Below, one piece after another: positions 37,227 through 45,868 of a DNA stretch of 64,000 bases. How positions within the stretch are numbered: the first letter of the stretch is position 1; each line of letters opens with the position of its first letter. The notes below the pieces were generated by a model. That model did no database searches. It was not told the DNA's origin and saw only the letters and a list, made by a program, of their open reading frames with translations. Made by a program: the position numbers and the translations under genes. Origin of the DNA: Thermus aquaticus (lineage in GTDB: Bacteria > Deinococcota > Deinococci > Deinococcales > Thermaceae); contig NZ_LHCI01000106.1 in the NCBI RefSeq assembly GCF_001280255.1, positions 352,360 to 416,359 on the forward strand, given 5' to 3'.

Positions 37227-38105
37227 GTGCTATCCAAAAGCTCCAAAAGGCTTTTCCTGGTTGGGCTTTACATAGCCCTCACCCTGGCGTCTTCCACCGG
37301 GGTGGCCCTGCAGATGTACCTCATGCAGGTGCAAAACCCTTCCCTTCGTTCCGACCTGTGCCAGGCACCGGGGGAGGAAAAGCCGCTGGAGCACTCCCTC
37401 TTTTGCGGCCTTCAGGTGGCCCCGGGCCTCCCTTTCGTGGAGGAGCCGGTCCCCTCTGGGCCCTCGAGGGGGCTTAGGGCTAAGCCCCTCGCCAGGTTGG
37501 GCCACTCCCAGCCCCTCCCGGAAGTCTTGGCCCCCCGCCCCCCTCCCACGTCCAAGCGGTGGTTTTGGGAAGGTTCGGCTTTTGGACGAAGGGAGGTGGT
37601 GGCGTTGCGGGTTACCCTCTTTGCGAGTGAGCTGGAGCTTTACGCCCTGGTAGCGGGGGCTTTGATGGCGCACGGGATTGAGGTCCTTTGGCGAGAAGAA
37701 GGCGGCCAAGCTCTGGCGGATCTGGAGCACATGGAGAAGGGCCAGGTGGTCCTTTGGCGGACCCCTCAGGGCATCCGGGCCTGGGATGCCCGGTACTGGG
37801 TTTTCCTTACCCGCAAGGACGATCCGACGAGCTTGGCCCGGGCTCTCCTTCGGGGCCAGACAGGTCTTGCCCTGAGGCCTGGGGAGCGGGTTCTCTGGGA
37901 GGCTATGGGCAGACTGGGCTCCTTAAGGACCACTCATCTCGCCCAGGCCACGGGGATGCAGGGGCACCAGGTCCGTTTTCACCTCAGGGGGCTCCGGCAG
38001 AAGTTCGGGCTTTGCGACCTAAATCTTCTCCGCCTGGCCCGCCACAGCTATAGGCTTTTGACAGCAGGATGGGAGGGTTTGGAGAAGAGGAGGGAGGTTG
38101 GGTGA
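37227..38105 (+). CDS. LuxR-type HTH regulator with an N-terminal membrane segment
   Basis: The product is 292 residues from a GTG start. Residues 9-34 form a membrane segment or uncleaved signal (RLFLVGLYIALTLASSTGVA). A Pro-rich region follows to about 115. Residues 120-215 resemble a receiver-like alpha/beta domain lacking the phospho-Asp pocket. The C-terminus (225-285) is a LuxR/NarL-type HTH (HLAQATGMQGHQVRFHLRGL). It may sense a membrane or redox signal and control the divergent CydA-like operon. The N-terminal start could be wrong; an internal ATG at MYLMQVQ is an alternative. Confidence 0.55.
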   Translation: MLSKSSKRLFLVGLYIALTLASSTGVALQMYLMQVQNPSLRSDLCQAPGEEKPLEHSLFCGLQVAPGLPFVEEPVPSGPSRGLRAKPLARLGHSQPLPEVLAPRPPPTSKRWFWEGSAFGRREVVALRVTLFASELELYALVAGALMAHGIEVLWREEGGQALADLEHMEKGQVVLWRTPQGIRAWDARYWVFLTRKDDPTSLARALLRGQTGLALRPGERVLWEAMGRLGSLRTTHLAQATGMQGHQVRFHLRGLRQKFGLCDLNLLRLARHSYRLLTAGWEGLEKRREVG

Positions 38106-38133
38106 AAAGGGGGCCGCCTAGCCCCAAAAACCG

Positions 38134-38160
38134 CCCCGGGGGCCGCCGCCCCCGGGGTTT
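38134..38160 (+). terminator. Strong terminator after the LuxR-type gene
   Basis: A 10-bp GC stem (CCCCGGGGGC, loop CGCC, GCCCCCGGGG) is followed by TTT. It lies between the convergent regulator and DsrE-family genes and could serve both. Confidence 0.7.
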
Positions 38161-38169
38161 CCCTTCCCC

Positions 38170-38571
38170 CTAGAGGGTGATCACCTGGTCCACCTTGCCC
38201 GCCAAGGCAGCGTAGAGGTCGGGGAAGCACCCCACCTCCACTCCCTCCACCACGTGGGGGGCCACCCGGCAGTCCCCAGGTTCCTTCCGCCCTTCCCCTC
38301 CTGGGGTGCACCACCGGGGTTCCCCGGTGGCCAGACCCCTTTCCAGGGCGCACGAGTCGCACATCATGAGGAGGATACCCTTCTCCCGGGCCACCCGAGC
38401 GAGCCTCTCCCCAATGGGGTTCCCCTTCTGCAAGACCATGGTGTTGTCGTCAAAGAAGAAGATGCCTGCCACCTCCACGCCGTGGATCCCCGCCTCCAGC
38501 TGGGGTAGGATCATCTGGCCCAGCTTGTGGCTGGCGGCCCGCGGGCTTGCCAGGATGTAGGCCACTCGCAT
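38170..38571 (-). CDS. DsrE-family protein
   Basis: This 133-residue soluble protein has a DsrE/DsrF-like fold. It opens MRVAYILASPRAASHKLG, continues FFFDDNTMVLQKGNPIGERL, and carries Cys residues in MMCDSCALERGL and in the C-terminal half. The paired cysteines suggest sulfur or thiol chemistry and resemble SaoD-like members. It is 11 bases after the AztD-like gene and closes the five-gene zinc-type operon, so it may handle metal-thiol transfer. Exact role unknown. Confidence 0.72.
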   Translation of the reverse strand: MRVAYILASPRAASHKLGQMILPQLEAGIHGVEVAGIFFFDDNTMVLQKGNPIGERLARVAREKGILLMMCDSCALERGLATGEPRWCTPGGEGRKEPGDCRVAPHVVEGVEVGCFPDLYAALAGKVDQVITL

Positions 38572-38582
38572 CCCCCACCTCC

Positions 38583-39770
38583 TCAGTGCTTCACTCCCTC
38601 CACCTGGAAAAGGGCGATGCCCGAGGGCGCCCCTCCGACTTGGAAGCGGGCTTTCACCTTCCCCTCCTCCAGGTCCACCTTGACCACCTCCCCCTTCTGG
38701 GGGTCGGTGAGGTAGGCCACCCCGTGGGCCACGGCCATCCCTACCCGAGGGGCCCCTTCCTTGGCGGGGGTAACGGCCTCCAGGCTCCAGACGAGGCGCT
38801 TGGCCCCGGGGTCTATCTTGTGGAGCTTCCCGTCCTCGGTGAGCACATAAAGGGCTTCGCCCTCGAGGTCAAAGCGGATGGAGTAGGGGGAGCGCCAGGG
38901 CGGGGCGGGGAGGGGGAAGGGCTCCATGCGGCCCTCCCGGGGGTGGATGAAGGCCAAGCCGCGGCCGAAGTTGCCCACAAAGAAGGGCTGGTTGGGGTGG
39001 GCCACCAGGCGTCCTACCCGGGCCCCTTGGGGAGCGTTGGCCGGGTTAGGGATCTTCTGCGCCACTAGGCCCCGACCTTGGCTCCGCACCAGGAGGACGC
39101 CGTCAGCGCAGCCGAAAGCCGCCCACTCCCCTAAGACAGCCTGGCCATGAAGGCCGGGGCAGGCCTGGGGGAAGGCGAGGACCCGCTGGCCCCCCAGGGT
39201 GTAGGCCTCGAGGCGGCCCCTTTCCATGCCTCCCACCAGAAGGGCCTCCCCCAAAACAGCCAGCGACCCGTGGTCCGCGCCGCCCGTGGGGATAAGGCGC
39301 GGTGTAAACTCCACGCCCAGCCGCCGGAGGTCAAAGAGGGCCACGGTTCCGTCCCCGTCGTGATGGACGGCCACCCACTCCCGGCTTACGAAGGCGTGGG
39401 CGGGCTTGGGCCCGGTGCGCAAGGTGGCGGCCACGTAAGGGTTTTCCTCCTTCACGTCACTGTGGTCGCCGTGGTCCTCCAGGCGCAGGCCGCCCCAGAG
39501 GAAACCCACGGCGTTGCCCTCGGTGTGGACCGTGAGAACGTACTGCCCTCCGGGTACGGGGTAGAGCGTAGCGGGAGAGGGCACCGTAAACCGGCCCAGC
39601 TCCTTGCCGTCTTCGTTCAGCACCACCACCACAGGCGCCTTGGCGTCGGCCACGGCGATGCGGGTGAAGAGCTCTTCCTCACCGTGGGCTAGGGCAAGGC
39701 CCAGGAGCGCTACGCCTAAAACCTGCAGGACCGCTATATCCAAAACCTGTCTGACCACCTTCTTCCACAT
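38583..39770 (-). CDS. AztD-like beta-propeller metallochaperone (copy 1)
   Basis: The product is 395 residues. An N-terminal hydrophobic segment (about 9-27) suggests export. Repeating blade-like units (for example VPVPGGQYVLTVHTEG, LEDHGDHSDVKEENPYV, WVAVHHDGDGTVALFDL) and a His/Asp-rich HGDHSD patch resemble AztD, the periplasmic zinc chaperone that hands zinc to AztC. The ATG of MWKKVV is chosen for its Shine-Dalgarno and signal sequence. It directly follows the AztC-like gene. Metal specificity is inferred from the operon. Confidence 0.7.
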   Translation of the reverse strand: MWKKVVRQVLDIAVLQVLGVALLGLALAHGEEELFTRIAVADAKAPVVVVLNEDGKELGRFTVPSPATLYPVPGGQYVLTVHTEGNAVGFLWGGLRLEDHGDHSDVKEENPYVAATLRTGPKPAHAFVSREWVAVHHDGDGTVALFDLRRLGVEFTPRLIPTGGADHGSLAVLGEALLVGGMERGRLEAYTLGGQRVLAFPQACPGLHGQAVLGEWAAFGCADGVLLVRSQGRGLVAQKIPNPANAPQGARVGRLVAHPNQPFFVGNFGRGLAFIHPREGRMEPFPLPAPPWRSPYSIRFDLEGEALYVLTEDGKLHKIDPGAKRLVWSLEAVTPAKEGAPRVGMAVAHGVAYLTDPQKGEVVKVDLEEGKVKARFQVGGAPSGIALFQVEGVKH

Positions 39771-39772
39771 GC

Positions 39773-40645
39773 CTAACCTCCTTTCACCGCCTCGCAGATC
39801 CTTTCCCGGTTCCAACGGAGGAGCTCCATGTAGCTGGGCACCCTCCGGTCCAGGACATCCGTGTAGAGGACCACCAGCCTGGCCCCCAGTTCCTGGGCCA
39901 GGAGGCGCAGGGGGCCAGGGTCGTACTGGGGCTCGGCCACCACCAGGTCCACGCCCCTAAGCTCCGCCTCCCGGATGAGGGCGATGCGGGACCGCACCCC
40001 CTCGTCCCGCCCGTGGGTGTCGCGGAGGGCCCCTACGATTTCCATTCCGTAGCGGCGGGCCAGATACGAAAGGGCAAGGTGGGCCACCACCACCCTAAGC
40101 CGCCTTTCCCCAAGGCAGGCTTGGAGGCGCGCATCCTCCTCCATGGCCCGCTTGCGGAAGGCCTCCAAGTTTCTATGGAAGATCTCCCTTCCCCGGGGGT
40201 CTAGGGCTGAGAGCTCCTTGGCCAGCTCCTCGGCGTACCGCACACCGTAGGCAGGGTCCAGCCACATGTGGGGGTCGCAATCCCCGTGGAGATGGACTCC
40301 CTTCTCCCGGAGGCCCAGGAGGCCGCAGATAGGGTCCGGCATCCGGGGGGCCAGCTCCACCACCCGAGCCCCACGGGGAAGGAGGTTCCTAAGCTTGGGT
40401 AAGTAGGGCTCCAGCCCCAGTCCATTAGCGATAAGGAGCCTCGCCCGGGAGATCTGAAGGGCCACGGAGGGCCGGAGGTCAAAGGCGTGGGGGTCCGCCC
40501 CCATGGGGATCACGCTCTCCACCTGGAGCCGGTTCCCCGCCACCTCCCCTGCGATGCTGGCCAGGATCGGGGTAGTGGCCACAACCGGGGCCTGGGCCAG
40601 GGCTAAGCCCAGGGCCAAGGCCAAAAGGCTAAGAGGCCTGCGCAT
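39773..40645 (-). CDS. Zinc-type ABC binding protein (AztC/ZnuA-like)
   Basis: The product is 290 residues with a signal peptide (1-18). Cluster A-I features are GADPHAFDLRPS (His near 53), the CDPHMWLDP motif with a second His, and a late Asp/Glu region. The His-rich loop of ZnuA is short (KGVHLHGD), a trait of AztC-type proteins that receive zinc from AztD. No ABC ATPase or permease lies beside it. It overlaps the upstream 143-residue gene by 17 bases. Confidence 0.82.
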   Translation of the reverse strand: MRRPLSLLALALGLALAQAPVVATTPILASIAGEVAGNRLQVESVIPMGADPHAFDLRPSVALQISRARLLIANGLGLEPYLPKLRNLLPRGARVVELAPRMPDPICGLLGLREKGVHLHGDCDPHMWLDPAYGVRYAEELAKELSALDPRGREIFHRNLEAFRKRAMEEDARLQACLGERRLRVVVAHLALSYLARRYGMEIVGALRDTHGRDEGVRSRIALIREAELRGVDLVVAEPQYDPGPLRLLAQELGARLVVLYTDVLDRRVPSYMELLRWNRERICEAVKGG

Positions 40646-41060
40646 ATGTGCCTCCCGCGAACAAGGCCTTCCAGTCCTTGAGGTGCCGCCTGGCTCCCGG
40701 GGGAAGCCGCCTGAGGAAGCGCTCCCGCCCCTCTCCCCGAAGCTGGGCCACGGCGTCCTCGTAGGCCTTTAAGAAGGGGAGGAAGTGGGCTAGGCCCTCC
40801 GCGAAGTCCAGGGGTTCGGCCTCGGGGTGGACCGCCGGAGGATAGGGGGGGATGGGAGCCCGGTAGAAGCGCTCCCTGGGGCGGTGGTAGAGAACCCCCC
40901 GGTACCAGAGGCCGGTGGAGTGGAGGAGGGCCTCTTCCCTTAGGTAGAGGCTGGAGCCTATCCCCTCGGGGTGGGGCCTCTTGGCGAAGCCCAGCTCCGT
41001 GAGGAGGCCGTGCTCGGCCTCGAGGCCCATGAGGTACATGACCACGGGCATGGGGTTCAT
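40629..41060 (-). CDS. Unknown protein in the zinc-type operon
   Basis: This 143-residue protein has no signal peptide and no clear motif. It is rich in aromatic residues and Arg (RGVLYHRPRERFYRAPIPP) and contains several His and Glu residues that might bind metal (HSTGLWYRG, VHPEAEPLDFAEG). It is translationally coupled to the AztD-like gene upstream (ATGA) and to the AztC-like gene downstream, so it belongs to the same system. I do not recognise the family. Confidence 0.6.
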   Translation of the reverse strand: MNPMPVVMYLMGLEAEHGLLTELGFAKRPHPEGIGSSLYLREEALLHSTGLWYRGVLYHRPRERFYRAPIPPYPPAVHPEAEPLDFAEGLAHFLPFLKAYEDAVAQLRGEGRERFLRRLPPGARRHLKDWKALFAGGTYAQAS

Positions 41061-42238
41061 GGCCGGACCAGGACCAGGCGGGTGGGGTTACCCCCGGTCC
41101 GCAGGTAGCGGGCCACACGGCCGCGCTCTACGTCCACCTCGGCTACCAGGCCCAGGTGGGGCAGGCTCACGTAGGCGAGGCCCCTCTCGGGCCAGAGGGC
41201 TATGTCGGGATAGATAGCCCCGCCCGTGTCCTCGTCCATTTCAGGATAGGGCTTGGCCGCTACCCGCACCTCCTTGAGAAGGTTCCCGTTCCTGGCTTCC
41301 CGTACCTGGAGCCTGCCGTCGGTGAGGAGGATGTAGAGCCGTTTCCCATCGGACTTTCCCCGGATGAAGACCCCGCCCAGGGGGATGGGGGTAAGGCTAA
41401 GGGTCGTGGGGTCCAGGCGCTGGAGGTGCTTCACCCCGTCGGAGTAGCCGAAGAAGGCCCCTTCACCCTTCAGGAAGGCTCCGATCCGCTCCCCGGCCAC
41501 GGGGTAGGCCAGGCGGGCCCGCTCCTTGCCCCCCTCCAGGACCAGAACGTCCCGGGCGCAGGCGAAGAAGCTCCGGCCCGTCTCCGGGTGGAAGGCCTCC
41601 CCGTGCTCCAGGGGGCAGGGGAAGCGCCCGGCCTCCTCCCCCCCGAGGCCCTTGGGGTAGAGGACCACCTGCCCCCGGGCCAAGAGGGTGAGGTAGGTGC
41701 CCTCAGGGGCCTCCACCACGTGGTAGTGGTCGGGGTTGGGAAGCCGGACCCTTTCCGCCTGGAAGGCGGCCTCGGGGGCCAGGCCCTCCTCGGAGAACAG
41801 GAAGGCCACGGCGTCCCGTTCGGCAAAGGCCAGGAGCCGCCCCCCGTGGGTGTAGGCCTCGCTCCCGTGGCCGATGTTCCACCCCCGCCCCAGAAGGAGG
41901 CTCTTAGCGATGACCGGCCGGCTCCAGCGTCCCTCCTCCTTGCCGGTCCAGACCACGGTGAGCCACTGCCGGTCTGTGTCCCGGCCCCGAGAGACCAGGA
42001 GGTACCGGCCCGAAGGGGTGGCCACCAGGCTCATCCCCCTTGGGGGAAGGCTGAGCTCGGCCACCACCTGGCCTCTAGGGAGGTCCAAGGCCAGGAGGCG
42101 GGCGTGCTGCGGGCGGTTGTCCAGAGCAAAGAGCCGGGCTTCGGAACTGTAGGCCTCTGGGGCCTCGGGGACCGCGCCGTGGGTTAGGCCTAGGGAAACG
42201 AGGGTCAAGAAAAGGGCTGAGAGGGCGCTGCGGAACAT
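41057..42238 (-). CDS. AztD-like beta-propeller metallochaperone (copy 2)
   Basis: The product is 393 residues with a signal peptide (1-21). Blade-like repeats are visible (LLVSRGRDTDRQWLTVVWTG, RGWNIGHGSEAYTHGGRL), with His/Asp-rich loops and a PDHYHVVEAPEG segment. It is a divergent paralogue of copy 1 in the same operon. It is first in the operon, behind a -35/-10 promoter with a Zur-like inverted repeat in its spacer. The presence of two propellers, not one, is unusual for an Azt locus. Confidence 0.68.
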   Translation of the reverse strand: MFRSALSALFLTLVSLGLTHGAVPEAPEAYSSEARLFALDNRPQHARLLALDLPRGQVVAELSLPPRGMSLVATPSGRYLLVSRGRDTDRQWLTVVWTGKEEGRWSRPVIAKSLLLGRGWNIGHGSEAYTHGGRLLAFAERDAVAFLFSEEGLAPEAAFQAERVRLPNPDHYHVVEAPEGTYLTLLARGQVVLYPKGLGGEEAGRFPCPLEHGEAFHPETGRSFFACARDVLVLEGGKERARLAYPVAGERIGAFLKGEGAFFGYSDGVKHLQRLDPTTLSLTPIPLGGVFIRGKSDGKRLYILLTDGRLQVREARNGNLLKEVRVAAKPYPEMDEDTGGAIYPDIALWPERGLAYVSLPHLGLVAEVDVERGRVARYLRTGGNPTRLVLVRP

Positions 42239-42255
42239 GCCTCCACCTCCAGGGG

Positions 42256-42286
42256 TGATAATACTGAGAATGCGTTATCAAGTCAA
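42256..42286 (-). promoter_or_regulatory. Promoter of the zinc-type operon with a Zur/Fur-like inverted repeat
   Basis: On the minus strand TTGACT (42286-42281) and TATTAT (42263-42258) are 17 bp apart. TGATAA (42256-42261) and TTATCA (42275-42280) form inverted arms 13 bp apart that cover the spacer and the -10. The GATAAT-type units match the 33.06-kb box, so zinc-dependent repression by a Fur-family protein is likely. Confidence 0.65.
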
Positions 42287-42301
42287 GCAGGCCTCCGTTC
42301 C

Positions 42302-43068
42302 CAGGTGGGCTTGCCTAGCAAACCGCCTCGTACCCAGGGGGCGGCGGCAGAAGGGAGAGAAGGACCCTAAGGCCGCAGGCGATGAGCTCCAAAAACGCCC
42401 GCACCATGGCCGTCCAAGGCTTCCCCAAAGGTAGGCCCCCCCAGCCAGGTCTTCATCCCCCCAAACAACCCCTCCACCACCCCGCGAAACCGGTACACCT
42501 CGGAGTCCCACCCCTCCCGCGCCCGTACCCGCGCCCCCTCCCTGGCCTTCCCCCCAAGCCGGGGGTCCGGGGCGTAACCTCTCCCCGCCACCCCACCCCA
42601 GGGCAGGAGCAACCTCCTCTCCCTCTCCCACCGCACCAGGGCCAGAAGCCGCGCGTGCCCCCGGACCAGCTCCCGGGAAAGCCTCTCCAGTAGGGCCTCC
42701 AGGAGCTTGAGGTCCAGGCGCTGTACCGCGTAGCAGACCAAGGACTGATGGGAGGGGAAGGGGGCTTCCATGAGGTCCTGAAGCAGAGCCTCCGTCTTGC
42801 GGTAGGTGAGGTGGAAGAAGGCGCGGAAGTTGCTTCTCCGTCAGGAGAACACCTTGAGAAGAAGGGCCAGGTAAAGGCCGTGGTCGTAGCGCCAGGGGCG
42901 GCCCCGCTGGCCCTTGGGGGTGGGTGGAGCCACCTCCCGGGCCAGGCGCAGGCAGTGTTCCAGCACCTCCTTGGGGCTTGCCTCCCTGCGAAGGAAGCCT
43001 CGCTTGCCCATCAGGGTAGGAATGAATATACACCCATTATCCCGACCTTTGCAAGGCAAACCCAGCTG
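42302..43068 (-). mobile_element. Decayed insertion sequence with IS4/IS5-like transposase remnant
   Basis: About 21-bp imperfect inverted repeats bound the element: 42302-42322 and 43048-43068 (core TTGCCT-GCAA, about 17 of 21 matching). The transposase reads from MGKRGFLRREASPKEVL at 43011, hits an in-frame TGA at 42841-42843, continues through AFFHLTYRKTEALLQDL, lacks the central catalytic part (jump after LLALVRW to GRGYAPDP), and is frameshifted near 42425 before a normal end whose stop lies in the left repeat. It is dead by at least three lesions. No clear target duplication is seen. Confidence 0.72.
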
Positions 43069-43099
43069 CGGAGCGGGAAAAGGGGGTATAGTAAGGCCC

Positions 43100-45082
43100 A
43101 TGACGGTTTACCTGCCGGATGGGAAGGCCCTCGAGGTCCCCGAGGGGGCCACCGCCAAGGAGGTGGCCGAGCGCATCGGCCCCGGGCTGGCTAAAAGGGC
43201 GGTGGGGGCCATCGTGAACGGGGAGGTCTACGACCTCCTCAAACCCCTCCCGCCGGGGGCCACGGTGCGCATCCTGACGGAGAAGGACCCCGAGTACCAG
43301 CTCCTCTTCCGCCACACCCTGGCCCACGTCCTGGCCCAGGCGGTCAAGGAGTTCTTCCGGGAGAAGGGCTACGACCCGGAGAGCGTGAGGCTTGGGGTGG
43401 GCCCGGTCATTGAAAAGGGCTTTTACTACGATATAGACGCCCCTGAGCCCCTCTCCGACGAGGACCTGCCCCAGATTGAGGAGAAGATGCGGGAGATCCT
43501 TAGGCGGGACCTCCCCTTAAAGCGCTACGTCCTCCCCCGGGAGGCAGCCCTGGCCCGCTACCAGGGCAAGGACCCCTACAAGACCGAGCTCATCCTGGAC
43601 CTCCCCGAGGGCGAGGAAATCAGCTTTTACCAGCAGGGGGACGAGGCGTTTGGTTTCACCGACCTCTGCCGGGGCCCCCATGTGCCCTCCACGGGCAGGA
43701 TCCCCCCCCACTTCAAGCTGACCCACGTGGCCGGAGCCTACTGGCGAGGGGACGAGCGGAGGCCCATGCTCCAGAGGGTCTACGGGGTGGCTTTCCGCAC
43801 CGCCGAGGAGCTCAAGGAGTACCTCTGGCAGCTGGAGGAGGCCAAGAAGCGGGACCACCGCCGGCTGGGGCGGGAGCTGGAGCTTTTCCTCATTGACCCC
43901 ATGGTGGGCAAGGGTCTGGTCCTGTGGCTTCCCAAGGGCAACGTGATCCGGGAGGAGCTCATCGCCTTCATGCGGGAGGAGCAGATCAAGCGGGGCTACC
44001 AGCTGGTCACCACCCCCCACATCGGCAGCCTGGAGCTTTACAAGACCTCGGGCCACTACCCCTACTACGCCGAAAGCCAGTTCCCCCCCATCAGCTTCAA
44101 GGAGCGGGGCGAGGAGGAGGAGTACCTCCTCAAGCCCATGAACTGCCCCCACCACATCCGCATCTACGCCCACAAGAAGCGCTCCTACCGGGAGCTTCCC
44201 CTGCGCCTGGCCGAGTTCGGCACCGTCTACCGCTACGAGAAGGCGGGGGAGCTTTTAGGCCTCACCCGGGTCCGGGGCTTCACCCAGGACGACGCCCACA
44301 TCTTCTGCGCCCCCGAGGACGTGAAGGGGGAGTTTCTTGGGGTCTTGGACCTGGTCCTCAAGGTCTTCGCCACCCTGGGCCTAAAGGACTTCCGGGCCCG
44401 CATCGGCACCCGGGACCCGAAGAGCGACAAGTACGTGGGGGACGAGGCCCGGTGGTCCCTGGCCGAGCGGCAGATTGAGGAGGCGGCCCTCGAGGCCGGC
44501 CTCCACTACACCGTGGAGGAGGGGGACGCCGCCTTCTACGGCCCCAAGCTGGACTTCGTGGTCAAGGACGCCCTGGGACGGGAGTGGCAGCTGGGCACCA
44601 TCCAGGTGGACTACAACCTCCCCGAACGCTTCGGCCTCACCTACGTGGGGAAGGACGGGGAGGAGCACCGCCCGGTCATGATCCACCGGGCCCCCTTCGG
44701 CTCCCTGGAGCGCTTCATCGGCATCCTCATAGAACACTTCGCCGGAGACTTTCCCCTCTGGCTTTCCCCGGTGCAGGTGGTGGTGGTGCCGGTATCGGAA
44801 AAGCAGGAGGACTACGCCCTGGAGGTAACCCATAGGCTCAAGGAGGCGGGCCTCAGGGCCGAGGCCGACACCAGGCCCGAGAGGATGCAGGCCCGGATCC
44901 GGGACGCCGAGCTGAAGAAGGTCCCCTACGTGCTGGTGGTGGGGGAGAAGGAGAAGGCCGAGGGCGCCGTGAGCGTGCGCCGCCGCCACCGGGGCAACCT
45001 GGGGGTCATGCCCCTTTTCACCTTCGTGGAGGGCGCCCTCAGGGAGTACCGGGAAAGGCGGCTGGAACCCGTCTTCGGATGA
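43100..45082 (+). CDS. thrS: Threonyl-tRNA synthetase
   Basis: The product is 660 residues: TGS domain (1-60), editing domain (about 65-220, with HTLAHVLAQAV and CRGPHVPSTGRI), class II catalytic core (about 240-535, motif 2 TRVRGFTQDDAHIFC, zinc ligand Cys in MNCPHH) and anticodon-binding domain to the end. The ATG at 43100 is chosen because TATAGT (43087-43092) lies seven bases upstream and the TGS start matches MTVYLPDGKALEV. The decayed insertion sequence ends 18 bp from this -10. The stop overlaps the PaaX-family start. Confidence 0.96.
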   Translation: MTVYLPDGKALEVPEGATAKEVAERIGPGLAKRAVGAIVNGEVYDLLKPLPPGATVRILTEKDPEYQLLFRHTLAHVLAQAVKEFFREKGYDPESVRLGVGPVIEKGFYYDIDAPEPLSDEDLPQIEEKMREILRRDLPLKRYVLPREAALARYQGKDPYKTELILDLPEGEEISFYQQGDEAFGFTDLCRGPHVPSTGRIPPHFKLTHVAGAYWRGDERRPMLQRVYGVAFRTAEELKEYLWQLEEAKKRDHRRLGRELELFLIDPMVGKGLVLWLPKGNVIREELIAFMREEQIKRGYQLVTTPHIGSLELYKTSGHYPYYAESQFPPISFKERGEEEEYLLKPMNCPHHIRIYAHKKRSYRELPLRLAEFGTVYRYEKAGELLGLTRVRGFTQDDAHIFCAPEDVKGEFLGVLDLVLKVFATLGLKDFRARIGTRDPKSDKYVGDEARWSLAERQIEEAALEAGLHYTVEEGDAAFYGPKLDFVVKDALGREWQLGTIQVDYNLPERFGLTYVGKDGEEHRPVMIHRAPFGSLERFIGILIEHFAGDFPLWLSPVQVVVVPVSEKQEDYALEVTHRLKEAGLRAEADTRPERMQARIRDAELKKVPYVLVVGEKEKAEGAVSVRRRHRGNLGVMPLFTFVEGALREYRERRLEPVFG

Positions 45083-45858
45083 GGGCCCGCTCCACCATCT
45101 TCACCCTCTTCGTGGAGCACGTCTACCCGGAAAGGCGGGCGCCCCTTAAGGCCCTCATCGCCATGATGGAGGCCTTGGGCTTCTCGGAGGCGGCGGTGCG
45201 GGCGGCCCTTTCCCGGAGCGCCAGGCGGGGCTGGGTGGCGCCGGAAAGGCGGGGCCGGGTGGTCCACTACGCCCTCTCCGACCGGGTCTTCTGGCAGGTG
45301 CGCCAGGTACGCCGCCGCCTCTACGAGCCCCTTCCCCCCTGGGACGGGAGCTTCCTCCTGGTCCTGCCGGAAGGCCCCAGGGAGCGGGGGGAGAGGGAGC
45401 GCTTCCGGCGGGAGATGGCCCTTCTGGGCTACGGGAGCCTGCAAAGCGGGGTCTACCTGGGGGCCAGCGCCGACCCCAGGGCCACGGAGGAGCTTCTCGG
45501 CTTCTACGGCCTTTTTGCCACCCTCTTTAAGGGGCGGCCTCTGGGCAAGGGGGAGGAGCTTCTCCGGGCCTTTCCCCTCGAGGCCGCCCGGGCCCACTAC
45601 CAGAGCCTCCCCCTGGAAGCCCACCTCCCCGAAGACCCCGTGGAGGCCTTCCGGGCCCTCACCCGGCTGGCCCACGAGGTGCGCAAGGTCCTCTTCCTGG
45701 ACCCCCTTCTGCCGGAGGCCCTCCTCCCCGAGGGCTTCCCCGGCCCCCGGGCCAGGCGGCGCTTCCTGGAGCTGAGGGAGGCCCTTAAGGAGCGGGCTCA
45801 ACCCTTCCTAAAGGAGCTCGGCCTTCCCCTTTCAGCCCTCTCACCCAGGCCCGGGTAA
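45079..45858 (+). CDS. PaaX-family transcriptional regulator
   Basis: The product is 259 residues with an N-terminal winged helix (EAAVRAALSRSARRGWVAPE, about 34-53) and the PaaX-like central and C-terminal domains. The best known member represses phenylacetate catabolism through phenylacetyl-CoA. No paa genes are here; it overlaps thrS (ATGA) and precedes two sugar-type binding-protein genes. The true regulon may be those genes or distant ones. Confidence 0.82.
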   Translation: MRARSTIFTLFVEHVYPERRAPLKALIAMMEALGFSEAAVRAALSRSARRGWVAPERRGRVVHYALSDRVFWQVRQVRRRLYEPLPPWDGSFLLVLPEGPRERGERERFRREMALLGYGSLQSGVYLGASADPRATEELLGFYGLFATLFKGRPLGKGEELLRAFPLEAARAHYQSLPLEAHLPEDPVEAFRALTRLAHEVRKVLFLDPLLPEALLPEGFPGPRARRRFLELREALKERAQPFLKELGLPLSALSPRPG

Positions 45859-45868
45859 GCTTTGGGGG

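Noticed and set aside
42367..42771. Intact transposase gene in the decayed insertion sequence
   Set aside because: It is only a middle part: an upstream TGA, a missing catalytic centre and a frameshifted end show it is dead.
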